From assembly GCF_015101885.1 (NCBI RefSeq), contig NZ_CP062941.1, positions 1,426,001 to 1,490,000 on the forward strand: DNA of 64,000 nucleotides, in the 5' to 3' direction. This document shows positions 56,101 to 64,000 of the stretch, piece by piece (position 1 is the stretch's first letter; each line of letters starts with the position of its first letter). This stretch comes from Massilia litorea. Its GTDB lineage: Bacteria > Pseudomonadota > Gammaproteobacteria > Burkholderiales > Burkholderiaceae_D. A model generated the notes under the pieces. That model ran no database searches. It was not told the origin of the DNA and worked only from the letters and a program-made list of their open reading frames with translations. The translations under genes and the position numbers were made by a program.

Positions 56101-57872
56101 ACATCAACCTGGATTTGATAGCGCGTCAGTTCGCGGACGTCGAATTTTTCCTGGCCTGCGTCTTCCCCGACACGGCGCCGCAGTTCGGTCCGGTGCCGTC
56201 CACCCTGGCCGTGGCCAGTACGCCGGAGTTCTGGGCGGTCAGTTCACGCGCGCCGTCCAACGGACGGGGCTTGCTGCATGAGGTCGCCGGCTCCCAGCTG
56301 GCCTTTCGCGGCTATGAGGCCGCGCTCGGCGTCCACTCCTACTCCGACCCGGCCATTCTCGAGCGCATCGCCGCGCCGGACGCGCTGCAGAACGGTGCTT
56401 TTGCGTACCTGAAATTCGACCCCCAGCTGCAGCAGGCAATGGTCAGGAACGATGCCTTCGGCTTCGGTCCGATGTATTACCGGCAGCGCGGCGGCACCTG
56501 GTTCTTTGCTTCGCACCCGGTCCTGCTGCACCTGGCCGGGGATGCGCCGGACCTGGGCTCCTGGGTGAGCCTGATGCACAACGGCAGCGCCATGGACGGC
56601 CGCAGCTTCTTCCAGGACATCAAGCGTTTCCAGGCCGGGGCACAGATGACGATCCGGCGCGACGGTGCCGACACGCAGCAGTGGTTCGATGTTGCCCAGC
56701 TCCCGCCGGGCGAGGAAATGATCGACGACGATGCCTTCCGCATCGTCGAAGACGCCTACCTGGCTGCCATGGAGCGCTGCCTGAAGCTGGACGTGGGCGA
56801 GGTGACCTTGCCATTCTCGAGCGGCTTCGATTCGCGCCGCTTCTTCGCCACCTTGCTGCGCAAGGCGGTGCCGTTCAAGGCCGTCACCTGCCAGACCTTC
56901 CACCGCAAGAACGGTCGCGACTACGATATCGACTCCTATTTTGCGCCGAAGATCGCCGCCGCTTTCGGCGTCGATTGCGAGCTGGTGCGCGCCGTGCCTC
57001 CTTCCGCGATCGAGGCCGAGCAGGCGCGGCGCCAGGCCCTGATCGGCACCGAGACCTTCATGCACGGCTGGGCCTTGCCCTTCATGCACTGGCTCGCCAA
57101 ACGGCCACCCTCGCTGGTGTTCGACGGCCTGGCCGGCGACACCTTCGGCAATTCCGGTTTCGAGATCGACGGGTTGCACGAGACGCCCGAAAAGGATGCG
57201 GAACTGGTACTCGAGAAGTCGACCGGCCCCTTCGTGCTGCAGCAGCTGTCCTCCCGCTTCCCTTCCGGAGAAAGTTTCCGCCGGCATTACCGTGCATTCC
57301 TCGCGCAGTTCCCGCCCAACCTCAACCAGGCGGAACTGGCTTTCCTGCAGTCGCGTACGCGCCGCTGCATCAGCCCGTGGATCACGATGATGCACCCGCC
57401 GGGACACGTCGTCGTGTTCCCGTACTGCGACCTGGAATTTGCGATCGCAACGCTGACATACCACCCTGCGGAAAAATACAAATATTTCTTCCAGAAGGAA
57501 TGCCTGCTGCGCTTTTACCCCGAATTCTACGATTTCCATGGTTCGCGTAATCTCCCGGCCGATCACCCGCCGCTGGATCAGGCCACCAGCCGGGCGCGTG
57601 ACGAGGCCCAGGAGCGCTATGCCTATGGCGATGCCGCGGTCACCCGGGAAGCGCTCGGGTATCTGAACTGGCCGAACAAGCTCGTGCTGCTGGCGTCGCG
57701 GCTGATGCCGGGCCTGCGCCGACGCCGCGACTGGCTGTTCCGGCCTCTGCTGCTGCTGGTGCGCACCTACCGCGAAGCGCCGGCCTTCATCGAGCTCGAC
57801 ACCCGCGCGCAGGCAGCTCGCCAGACCGGCCAGGCTGAATTGACCCAACCAACCACCGCAACCAGGGGATGA
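56097..57872 (+). CDS. Asparagine-synthase-like protein without glutaminase Cys, copy B
   Basis: A 591-aa paralogue of the gene at 51944 with the same layout: degenerate amidotransferase-like N-terminal half starting MNINLDLIAR (no Cys2), RNDAFGFGPMYYRQ, then the ATP-binding loop LPFSSGFDSRRFF (about residues 238-250) and the conserved HPPGHVVVFPYCDLEF. GC content matches the surrounding genes, unlike copy A. It sits in an overlapping operon between a flippase and an AlaDH/CEO-synthase-like enzyme. Loss of glutaminase is known in beta-lactam synthetases and other AsnB-like ligases that use an amine other than ammonia; a similar ligase role here is inference. Simple asparagine synthesis is unlikely. 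Confidence 0.78.
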   Translation: MNINLDLIARQFADVEFFLACVFPDTAPQFGPVPSTLAVASTPEFWAVSSRAPSNGRGLLHEVAGSQLAFRGYEAALGVHSYSDPAILERIAAPDALQNGAFAYLKFDPQLQQAMVRNDAFGFGPMYYRQRGGTWFFASHPVLLHLAGDAPDLGSWVSLMHNGSAMDGRSFFQDIKRFQAGAQMTIRRDGADTQQWFDVAQLPPGEEMIDDDAFRIVEDAYLAAMERCLKLDVGEVTLPFSSGFDSRRFFATLLRKAVPFKAVTCQTFHRKNGRDYDIDSYFAPKIAAAFGVDCELVRAVPPSAIEAEQARRQALIGTETFMHGWALPFMHWLAKRPPSLVFDGLAGDTFGNSGFEIDGLHETPEKDAELVLEKSTGPFVLQQLSSRFPSGESFRRHYRAFLAQFPPNLNQAELAFLQSRTRRCISPWITMMHPPGHVVVFPYCDLEFAIATLTYHPAEKYKYFFQKECLLRFYPEFYDFHGSRNLPADHPPLDQATSRARDEAQERYAYGDAAVTREALGYLNWPNKLVLLASRLMPGLRRRRDWLFRPLLLLVRTYREAPAFIELDTRAQAARQTGQAELTQPTTATRG

Positions 57873-57873
57873 C

Positions 57874-58836
57874 ATGAAAACCGTTGGACTGATGATCAGT
57901 ACGAAGGAAAACGAAAAACGGCGCGCCATGCTGCCGAAGCACATCGAACGCATCCGCAACCGGGGGCAGCTCTATTTCGAAGCCGGATACGGCGAGACGT
58001 TTGGCCACAAGGACGACGAATACCGGGCCGCGGGCGCGCATGTGGTATCGCGCGAGGAGGCGCTGTCGAAGGACGTCATCGTCGATCCGAAGATCGGCGA
58101 CGCCACCTATCTGTCCGAACTACGCAGCGGCCAGACCGTGTTCGGCTGGGTCCATGCCGTGCAGAACCGCTCGATCACCGACAAGATCATCGACAAGGAA
58201 GTGACCGCGATTGCATGGGAAGACATGTTCGAGGGCGGCCGCCATGTGTTCTGGCGCAGCAACGAGCTGGCCGGCGAGGCCGCGATCATGCACGCCTTCA
58301 CGCTGTACGGCAAACTGGTCTATGAATGCAAGGTGGCGCTGATTGGCCGCGGCAACGTCGCGCGCGGCGCCCACCGCGTGCTCTCCTGCATGGGCGCGCA
58401 CATTAACGTCTACGAGCGCAGGACCGAGTCGCTGCTGCGCCAGGAACTGTCGAAGTACGATGTGGTCGTCAATGGCCTGCTGTGGGATGTGTACCGCAAA
58501 GACCACATCATCTACCGCGAAGACCTGCCGAAGCTGAGGAATCCGGCGATGATCGTCGACATCAGCTGCGACCGGGCCGGCGCCATCGAGACCAGCCGGC
58601 CGACGACGATCGAAGATCCGGTCTACACGGTCGACGGCGTGCTGCACTATGCCGTCGACCATACGCCGGCACTGATCGGCTATTCCGTCACCGCCTGCCT
58701 GGGTGAAGAAATGGTCAATTACCTCGACACCATTATCGAGGACCGGATCGAGGAAGACCCGGTTCTGCGCCCGGCGATCTGCATCCGCAACGGCAATATC
58801 GTCGACCAGCGCATTATCGATTTCCAGAAGCGCTGA
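57874..58836 (+). CDS. Alanine dehydrogenase / N5-(carboxyethyl)ornithine synthase-like enzyme
   Basis: A 320-aa NAD(P)-dependent enzyme of the alanine dehydrogenase/transhydrogenase fold. Residues matching the AlaDH active site are present: Arg16/17 in ENEKRRAMLP, Lys73 in VDPKIGD and His94 in FGWVHAV, with the same 21-residue spacing as Lys75 and His96 of AlaDH. The Rossmann loop is LIGRGNVARGA (157-167). Length and the segment AWEDMFEGGRHVFWRSNELAGEAA fit N5-(carboxyethyl)ornithine synthases, which reductively join pyruvate to an amino acid side chain. It starts 1 bp after the asparagine-synthase-like gene stop. The substrate is not known. Confidence 0.65.
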   Translation: MKTVGLMISTKENEKRRAMLPKHIERIRNRGQLYFEAGYGETFGHKDDEYRAAGAHVVSREEALSKDVIVDPKIGDATYLSELRSGQTVFGWVHAVQNRSITDKIIDKEVTAIAWEDMFEGGRHVFWRSNELAGEAAIMHAFTLYGKLVYECKVALIGRGNVARGAHRVLSCMGAHINVYERRTESLLRQELSKYDVVVNGLLWDVYRKDHIIYREDLPKLRNPAMIVDISCDRAGAIETSRPTTIEDPVYTVDGVLHYAVDHTPALIGYSVTACLGEEMVNYLDTIIEDRIEEDPVLRPAICIRNGNIVDQRIIDFQKR

Positions 58837-58895
58837 CTTCGACAGACCCTGGGAAAAGCAAGTACAACACGGAGTTATTCGGTGGAGGATCCTGC

Positions 58896-60092
58896 GTGGC
58901 GCCCGTAACACGCCCTGTCGTCCTGTTTGTCCTGCAGTGGTCCCTGCGCTATGTCGGCGGCGTCAACCACGTCGTCACGCAGTTGGCGCAACAGATGCGC
59001 GCTGGCGGTGTGTTCGAGCCGCTGGTGCTGATGGCCGACTGGGATGCGCCGGCACCGGTGTATGAAGACATCCACGGCGTGCGCACCGTGCGCTGGCAAC
59101 TGCGTGCCCGCCACCACGGCATGGGCGTCAAGGCGCGCCTGGCGTATGCGCTGTGGGAGCGGCGCTTTCGCAAGCAGTTCGCCCGCTTCTGCCATGTCCA
59201 CGACGTGCGCGCCGTGAACCTGCATTATCCGGGCGACGCCGCGTTTACCTTCGCGCGCGTGCTGCAGTCGCTGAGGCCGCGCATTCCGCTGCTCCTGTCC
59301 TTCCATGGCACCGATGCCAGCAAGCTGGCCACCCTTGGAATGGCCGAAAAAGACGCGTGGCGCCGTCTGATCGTGGGGAGCGACGCGGTCGTGACCTGTT
59401 CCCGCGAACTGGCGCAACGACTCGATGGGGCACTGGCGACGCCGGTGCCCCATCGCATCATCTACAGCGGCGTCGATGCCGCCAGGTTCGCCCGCCGCAC
59501 GGCGCCGGACACGCCCGGCAAGCGTGTGATCCTGCACGTCGGCCGGTTCGATCGCAACAAGGGGCAGGATGTCCTGCTTGCGGCCTTTGCGCGCATCGCC
59601 GATGCGTTTCCCGACACGGTGCTGCACCTGGTCGGCGACAACGACGGTAACGGAAGCACGCTGGACAGCCTGCGCGCGCAGGTGACCGACCTGCGAATCG
59701 AGGCGCGGGTACGCTTCTTTGTCAGTGTCCCGTTTGAGGACATGCCTGCGCATTTTGCCCAGGCCACCGCATTCGCCTTCCCCAGCCGGCAGGAAGCCTT
59801 TGGGCTGGCCCTGCTGGAGGCGGGCGCCGGCGCGCTGCCGGTCGTGGCGGCGCAGGTCGGCGGCATTCCAGAACTGATCGAGGATGGGGTGACGGGACTG
59901 CTGGTCGAGCCGGACAACGCGCCGGCGCTGGCGCAGGCCCTGGCGACGCTGCTGGAGGATCCCGCCGCGGCGCAGCGGCTGGGAGCGCGCCTGGCCGAAC
60001 GGGTTGCGGCCGAATTTTCCTGGAGCGCGACCCGCATGCGCTATGAGGAACTGATCCGCGAAACGGGCGGCAAGGCCCGCGGCGCGGCCTGA
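58896..60092 (+). CDS. Glycosyltransferase family 4
   Basis: A 398-aa GT-B-fold retaining glycosyltransferase. It starts at GTG 58896 with GGAGG 7 nt upstream. The N-terminal domain has YVGGVNHVVTQLAQQM (acceptor-side glycine loop) and SFHGTDASKL; the C-terminal nucleotide-sugar domain has LHVGRFDRNKGQDVLL, FFVSVPFEDMPAHFAQATAFAFPSRQEAFGLALLEAGAGALPVVA (the E-x7-E element) and GVTGLLVEPDN. It is the last gene of the flippase operon and probably adds one sugar of the repeat unit. Confidence 0.9.
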   Translation: MAPVTRPVVLFVLQWSLRYVGGVNHVVTQLAQQMRAGGVFEPLVLMADWDAPAPVYEDIHGVRTVRWQLRARHHGMGVKARLAYALWERRFRKQFARFCHVHDVRAVNLHYPGDAAFTFARVLQSLRPRIPLLLSFHGTDASKLATLGMAEKDAWRRLIVGSDAVVTCSRELAQRLDGALATPVPHRIIYSGVDAARFARRTAPDTPGKRVILHVGRFDRNKGQDVLLAAFARIADAFPDTVLHLVGDNDGNGSTLDSLRAQVTDLRIEARVRFFVSVPFEDMPAHFAQATAFAFPSRQEAFGLALLEAGAGALPVVAAQVGGIPELIEDGVTGLLVEPDNAPALAQALATLLEDPAAAQRLGARLAERVAAEFSWSATRMRYEELIRETGGKARGAA

Positions 60093-60099
60093 ACGGAGC

Positions 60100-61374
60100 T
60101 CAGGCGGCCTTCGACGTCTTCTGCGTGGCAACCCCATTGACGACTTCATCGAACAGCGCGGCCAACTGGCGCGCACGGTGCGCGCGCGACGAGCGCTCGA
60201 CCAGTTCGAGCGAGGCGACATGCGCGCTGTCTTCGCGCAGGCGCTCCAGGAAGCGCTCCAGCCGCGCTGCGATCTCGGCGGCATCGTCGATGAAGGCGGT
60301 GTCGTCGAAGCCGGCATTCGCCAGCACGCGCGCCGTTTCTCCCTTGTGGTCGACCAGGCCGAAGATCGGCTTGCGGGCGCGGAAGTACTCGTACACCTTG
60401 GCCGGGATCTGGTTGTTGAAGGGCGTGCCCTGGAACAGCAGCAGCCCGTCGGCCGCGCCCATTTCGGCCAGCGCTTCGCGGTAGGGTACCGGCTCGGCGG
60501 TGGCGGCAATGTCGGCCACGCCATACCGTTCGATCAGGGCCGTCACGCCGGCGCTGTTGCCGGGCGCGCGCAACACCACGCGCAGCGTCGCCGCGCTGAT
60601 CACGCCGCGTGCCTTGAGGCGCGCGAGGGCGTCCAGGAAGGCCGAGGGATCGCGTCCGGTGTCGTAGAGCAGGCCGCTGTGCACCAGCGTCAGCGCGCGT
60701 CCGGCCGCCGGCGCCCTGGCGGCGGGCGGGGCGCTGCCGAATGCGTCCTCGTCGTAGCCGTTCTCGATCACGACGAATTTCGCCGGCGGCAGCTCCGGGA
60801 AACGCTCGCGGTAGGAGGCCATGGCACCCTGGGTCGTAAACACGGCCTTGCTGCAACGGCGGATGGTCTGCTGCTCGATCCACGCATACAGGCGGCGTTG
60901 CGCCTTGTTGGTCGGATAGGCCGGCTGCAGCATCGGGTCCCGGAAATCGGCCACCCAGGGCAGGCCGGTGAGGCGGTGCAGCGCCAGGCCGATCAGGTGC
61001 GCGGTGGCGATCGGAAAGGTCGACCAGATCAGGCGCGGACGCTGCGCGCGGATCAGCGACAGGCCGGCAGGGACCGCGCCCATGCACCAGCTAATCCAGC
61101 GGTCGGGCAGGGCGCTCGCGTTCAGGTAGCGCCCGCGCCAGCCCATGTGACGCTTGGCGTCGAGCGCGAACGCGCGCCGCACCAGCAGCTTGGGCGGAAT
61201 GCTGGCCAGCTGTGAGGGATTCTGGGCTTCGTAGACGCTGGCGTTGGCGGTGAGAACCATCGGTTCCCAGTCGCTGGCGGGAAGATGGCGCGAAAAACTC
61301 AGGCTGCGCTGGATGCCGCTGCTGGCTGCCTGCGGCGGAAAATGAAATGCGATCAGTAACGCACGGTTGTGCAT
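60100..61374 (-). CDS. Glycosyltransferase (GT4-like), open in frame from the upstream deacetylase
   Basis: A 424-aa GT-B-fold protein starting at ATG 61374 (MHNRALLIAFHFPPQAASSGIQR), preceded by AAGGA at a good distance; another ATG lies seven codons earlier. LIAFHFPPQAASSGIQRSLSFSRHLP and WSTFPIATAHLIGLALHRLTGLPWVADFRDPM are typical of a GT4-like subgroup, and the C-terminal region has LVHSGLLYDTGRDPSAFL and NNQIPAKVYEYFRARKPIFGL. There is no stop codon between it and the upstream polysaccharide deacetylase fragment, so the two form one continuous frame up to 62205. It is convergent with the GT4 gene, 7 bp apart. Confidence 0.8.
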   Translation of the reverse strand: MHNRALLIAFHFPPQAASSGIQRSLSFSRHLPASDWEPMVLTANASVYEAQNPSQLASIPPKLLVRRAFALDAKRHMGWRGRYLNASALPDRWISWCMGAVPAGLSLIRAQRPRLIWSTFPIATAHLIGLALHRLTGLPWVADFRDPMLQPAYPTNKAQRRLYAWIEQQTIRRCSKAVFTTQGAMASYRERFPELPPAKFVVIENGYDEDAFGSAPPAARAPAAGRALTLVHSGLLYDTGRDPSAFLDALARLKARGVISAATLRVVLRAPGNSAGVTALIERYGVADIAATAEPVPYREALAEMGAADGLLLFQGTPFNNQIPAKVYEYFRARKPIFGLVDHKGETARVLANAGFDDTAFIDDAAEIAARLERFLERLREDSAHVASLELVERSSRAHRARQLAALFDEVVNGVATQKTSKAA

Positions 61375-62399
61375 GTTGCTATCCTTGTTGCTCATCGTGG
61401 TTGCTGGCTGCTTGTTGCCTAGCGCCATCCAGCTCAGGAGGCGCAGGCCAAAACGAAATGGGGTGCGGTCCCAGGGCCGGCTGCGTGGCAGCTGGAAGCG
61501 GTCCTGGTCGGAGGTGATGCGCCCGACGGCGGTGGTGAAGGCGGCGAAATAGCCGGCCTGGCGTACCATCTCGACGTGGCGCGCATCGAAGTCCTGGCCG
61601 ACCTTCCCGTTGGGATAGGCGAACAGGCGCACCGGTTTGCCGATCAGTTCTTCCAGCTGGTTCTTGCCGCTGGCGATTTCGATGCGCGCGCTCTCATCGT
61701 CCAGGCTCGTCAAAATCGGATGGGAGACCGTGTGCGCGCCGATGTCGACGCCGTTGCGGTCGAGCGCAACGAGCATGTCAGGGGTCAGCATCAGCGCGGC
61801 ATGGTCCATGCCGCTCATGCCGTCGAGGCGGGCGACCAGACGCTCGCGCTCGGGCGGCGGCAGGTATTTGCCGGCCTCGGTCAGGCGCAAGGCGGTCTGC
61901 TTGCGCTCCTCGAGCGAGTTCAGGGAATAGCGTTCGAGCCCGATGTCGCTCAGGTCGAGGGTACCGGCCGGCAGGGACTGCACCGCGTGAATGATGCGGT
62001 CGTTCCACATATTGCCCGCGCCGCTGCCGAGAAAGCCGGTGGTAACGAAGACCGTGGCCGCAACCGGAACTTGCGCAGGATCGGCAGCGCCAGGTCGTGC
62101 ACCGAACGATAGCCGTCGTCGAAGGTAATGCAGACCGTGCGCGGCGGCAGGCGGCCTTCGTCGAGCGCGCGCAGCGCCTCGTACAGCGGCATGACATTGA
62201 AGCACTCGGCCAGCAGCGCCATCTGCCAGTGGAAGGTGGCGACATCGGGTTCGGTGTCGAGCAGCGGATCGGGACGTGCCAGCACGCGGTGATAGTTCAC
62301 CACGACCAGGCTGCGCTGGCTGGACAAGAGCCCGATGGCGCCGCCGGCAGCGCGCAGCAATGCGGTGTCGAGCCGCTTGTGTCGATGTGATTGGCTCAT
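61375..62399 (-). pseudogene. Polysaccharide deacetylase with a frameshift
   Basis: CE4/NodB-type deacetylase. The first half, from ATG 62399 (MSQSHRHKRLDTALLRAAGG), contains VVNYHRVLA and the metal-binding ITFDDGYRSVHDLALPILRK. The second half (VAATVFVTTGFLGSGAGNMWNDRIIHAV, GVDIGAHTVSHPILTSL, FAYPNGKVGQDFD) lies in another frame. The shift occurs near 62065-62080, around AAGTTCCGG on the minus strand, and one base appears to be missing. The C-terminal part runs on without a stop into the downstream glycosyltransferase. It may be a true pseudogene, a sequencing error, or the remnant of a deacetylase-GT fusion. Confidence 0.75.
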
Positions 62400-62618
62400 C
62401 GGATCAGCGGCCCTGGCGTTGACCGCGTCGCCGCCGTTGCGCGCGCATCGGACGCGCGCGGAAGGCAGCAAAGCATAGGGTGGTGCAAACATGCGATGTA
62501 GGGGGTCATCAAATTCGTGGGCGAGCGATTATTCGTACCGGGGCGATACCGGGCTAACTGAGGGCGCGGGACACACCGTCCCGCCTGCCGAGCCAACTAT
62601 ATCATTCCATTTGGCAAT

Positions 62619-63977
62619 TTATCCACGCGCTGCATAGGCTGGCTTGGCGGCAATCCGGGTTTCGGATGCGGTGGGCGGAACAGGCACGACCGTGGCAAGC
62701 ATCCTTCTTTCCAAGACGACGACCAGTCCGAACAGCGCGAAGATCAGGTCGAAATACGCTAGGCTCAATGCGGCTCCACCTACGGCGAACGCAAAAATAC
62801 TGAGCTGCACCATCACCGCCGCAGTCGGCAGCCAAGCCGGCGCCCCTCTTTTCCGCGCTTTGCGCGCGACGCCGCCTGCCTTTAGGAAGCTGGTCGCAAG
62901 GCACCCGAGGTACAGGGCGAGCCCGACGAAACCCTGGTCGCCCAGCACCTGAAAATAAATACTGTGTGCGGCGCGGGCGATCGTTGTATTCGGGAACCCA
63001 GTACCGGTGTAGAACCAAGGATACGCAAAGAACTCTTTCGAAAGTTCCGACCAGACCGGAAAATACTCAAGCGCCTTGATACCGCCGCCAAAGAACGGAT
63101 GTTGCATTGCCATAATAAAACTTAATTTCCAGGCAACAACTCGCGTCATGAAAGAATCATCCTGCTCTGCGGCAGTAATGGTGTCCATGCGCGCGACATA
63201 GTCCGACGAGATGTAGAACGACGCGCCAATACAAAAAGCCGCGATAAGTATCGTGAGCAGAATCTTGCGGTCGCTTTTAATGTACAGGTAAGCACCCAGC
63301 ATGAGTAGGGCGACGAACCCGCCGCGCGACTCGGTACCGATGACCCCGAGTGCGAGCAAGGCCATCGTTCCCAGCAGGCCCAGGTTCAGGATGCGCGAGC
63401 GCTTACCGTATTCAGTCCACAGGTAATAGCAGAGCGGTAGCGTCATGACGAAAGCGAGTGCCAGTTCGTTGCGGTCGCCCAGGACGTGGCCCGAGAGACC
63501 GACAATCTTGTGGCCGCCCCCGCTGGCAATGAATTTCAAGGTTTCCAGGTCGGCGTAAAAACCGACCGAGAGCACGACGCACCACAGGACGAAATCGAAA
63601 TGCAGCTTGTCTTTGATCACCAGGACGATCGCAATGAACAAGGCCACGACTTTTGAAAAGCGGATCCAGTAGTCCCAGGATACGTCCTGGTTACCGATCG
63701 ACATCGTAGTACTGGCGAGGGTCCAGACGAAGAAGGCGAGCACGAGCGCACCAACACCCGTCAACTCAATTTTCGGCTTGGTTCTCCAGGCTAGGTAACT
63801 GAGGATGGCAACCCCCGTGAACAGCAGGTTGTAACGGGGAATGCCGGCGATGCCATAGACCCAGGCATTCGGGTAGAACAGCGCCGTCCACAGCCACATG
63901 CCGACCGCGATGAAGGGACGCTGCACCATCGCATACAGCATGACCGGCAGCACTGCGAGCATGAAGAGGTCACGCAT
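62619..63977 (-). CDS. Wzy/O-antigen-ligase-like polymerase, exosortase A system-associated
   Basis: A 452-aa membrane protein with about 11 helices, matching the putative O-glycosylation ligase or polymerase that accompanies XrtA. Features: an N-terminal MRDLFMLAVLPVMLYAMVQRPFIAVGMWLW, LSGHVLGDRNELALAF before a periplasmic segment, GTESRGGFVALL, and the large loop FFGGGIKALEYFPVW followed by AAHSIYFQVLGDQGFVGLALYL with the conserved His. ATG at 63977 follows GGAAG. The 23 bp to the right edge can be read as the end of an overlapping upstream gene stopping at 63970 (TGA), but too little is visible to annotate. Confidence 0.88.
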   Translation of the reverse strand: MRDLFMLAVLPVMLYAMVQRPFIAVGMWLWTALFYPNAWVYGIAGIPRYNLLFTGVAILSYLAWRTKPKIELTGVGALVLAFFVWTLASTTMSIGNQDVSWDYWIRFSKVVALFIAIVLVIKDKLHFDFVLWCVVLSVGFYADLETLKFIASGGGHKIVGLSGHVLGDRNELALAFVMTLPLCYYLWTEYGKRSRILNLGLLGTMALLALGVIGTESRGGFVALLMLGAYLYIKSDRKILLTILIAAFCIGASFYISSDYVARMDTITAAEQDDSFMTRVVAWKLSFIMAMQHPFFGGGIKALEYFPVWSELSKEFFAYPWFYTGTGFPNTTIARAAHSIYFQVLGDQGFVGLALYLGCLATSFLKAGGVARKARKRGAPAWLPTAAVMVQLSIFAFAVGGAALSLAYFDLIFALFGLVVVLERRMLATVVPVPPTASETRIAAKPAYAARG

Positions 63978-64000
63978 CGGTTTTCTTCCGGTCGCTGTCG

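Noticed and set aside
51944..57872. Lasso-peptide cluster (asparagine-synthase-like cyclases)
   Set aside because: Lasso cyclases are AsnB-like without Cys2, but no transglutaminase-type leader protease, recognition-element protein, precursor peptide or dedicated ABC exporter was found.
56097..57872. Ordinary asparagine synthetase (asnB)
   Set aside because: Cys2 is missing, the ATP-loop is changed to SSGFDSRR, and the gene is embedded in a glycan operon.
60100..62205. Single bifunctional 701-aa deacetylase-glycosyltransferase
   Set aside because: As read, the frame begins within the frameshifted deacetylase and lacks its N-terminal metal motif; a separate GT start with an RBS at 61374 is more likely. 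Kept as a finding, not as a CDS.

Overview
The window is about 64 kb of GC-rich chromosome from a betaproteobacterium. The best fit is Burkholderiales, family Oxalobacteraceae (Massilia/Telluria/Duganella type). This placement is inferred from gene content and protein style: minC-minD, phaA-phaB, FadH, M13 peptidases and a large exosortase-A (XrtA)-type exopolysaccharide locus. No rRNA is present and no database search was possible.

Layout. Positions 1-30 kb are mostly housekeeping and metabolic genes: minD (cut by the left edge) and minC on the minus strand; phaA-phaB closed by a terminator; a DUF2750 protein; a D-serine-dehydratase-like PLP enzyme; proline iminopeptidase; a DUF2721 membrane protein; fadH; a FabH-like synthase; a CtpA-type protease; a TonB-dependent receptor; two tandem M13 metallopeptidases; a large lipoprotein; and a membrane-anchored dihaem cytochrome c. 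A tRNA-Arg(CCG) at 23.6 kb marks the start of an AT-richer segment. That segment carries an Arn-like cassette (GT2, DUF2304, GT-C-like membrane protein, EamA-like protein), an acyltransferase and another GT2.

From about 29 kb to the right edge the window is dominated by an exopolysaccharide locus whose protein families are those known to accompany XrtA/PEP-CTERM systems: FemAB-like protein; UDP-HexNAc dehydrogenase and 4-epimerase (expected product UDP-GalNAcA); polyprenyl-phosphate sugar transferase; PrsK/PrsR two-component system; a parallel beta-helix protein; polysaccharide deacetylases; an ACP-centred accessory cluster (hydrolases 1 and 2, ACP, GNAT/FemAB-like, DegT-like aminotransferase, acyl-CoA ligase, PLP decarboxylase); flippase; glycosyltransferases; and a Wzy/O-ligase-like polymerase at the right edge. 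XrtA itself and PEP-CTERM substrates are not in the window.

The most unusual part is 51.9-60.1 kb. Two full-length asparagine-synthase-like paralogues that lack the N-terminal glutaminase cysteine lie on opposite strands around a flippase gene. One of them is in an overlapping operon with an alanine-dehydrogenase/N5-(carboxyethyl)ornithine-synthase-like enzyme and a GT4. This suggests, as inference only, an ATP-dependent amide- or lactam-forming step using an opine-type N-carboxyethyl amino acid in decoration of a uronic-acid-containing polymer. Other notable items are a frameshifted deacetylase that runs without a stop into a glycosyltransferase, nucleophile substitutions in the two XrtA-associated hydrolases, a double-palindrome repeat between convergent genes, and several candidate RNA structures.
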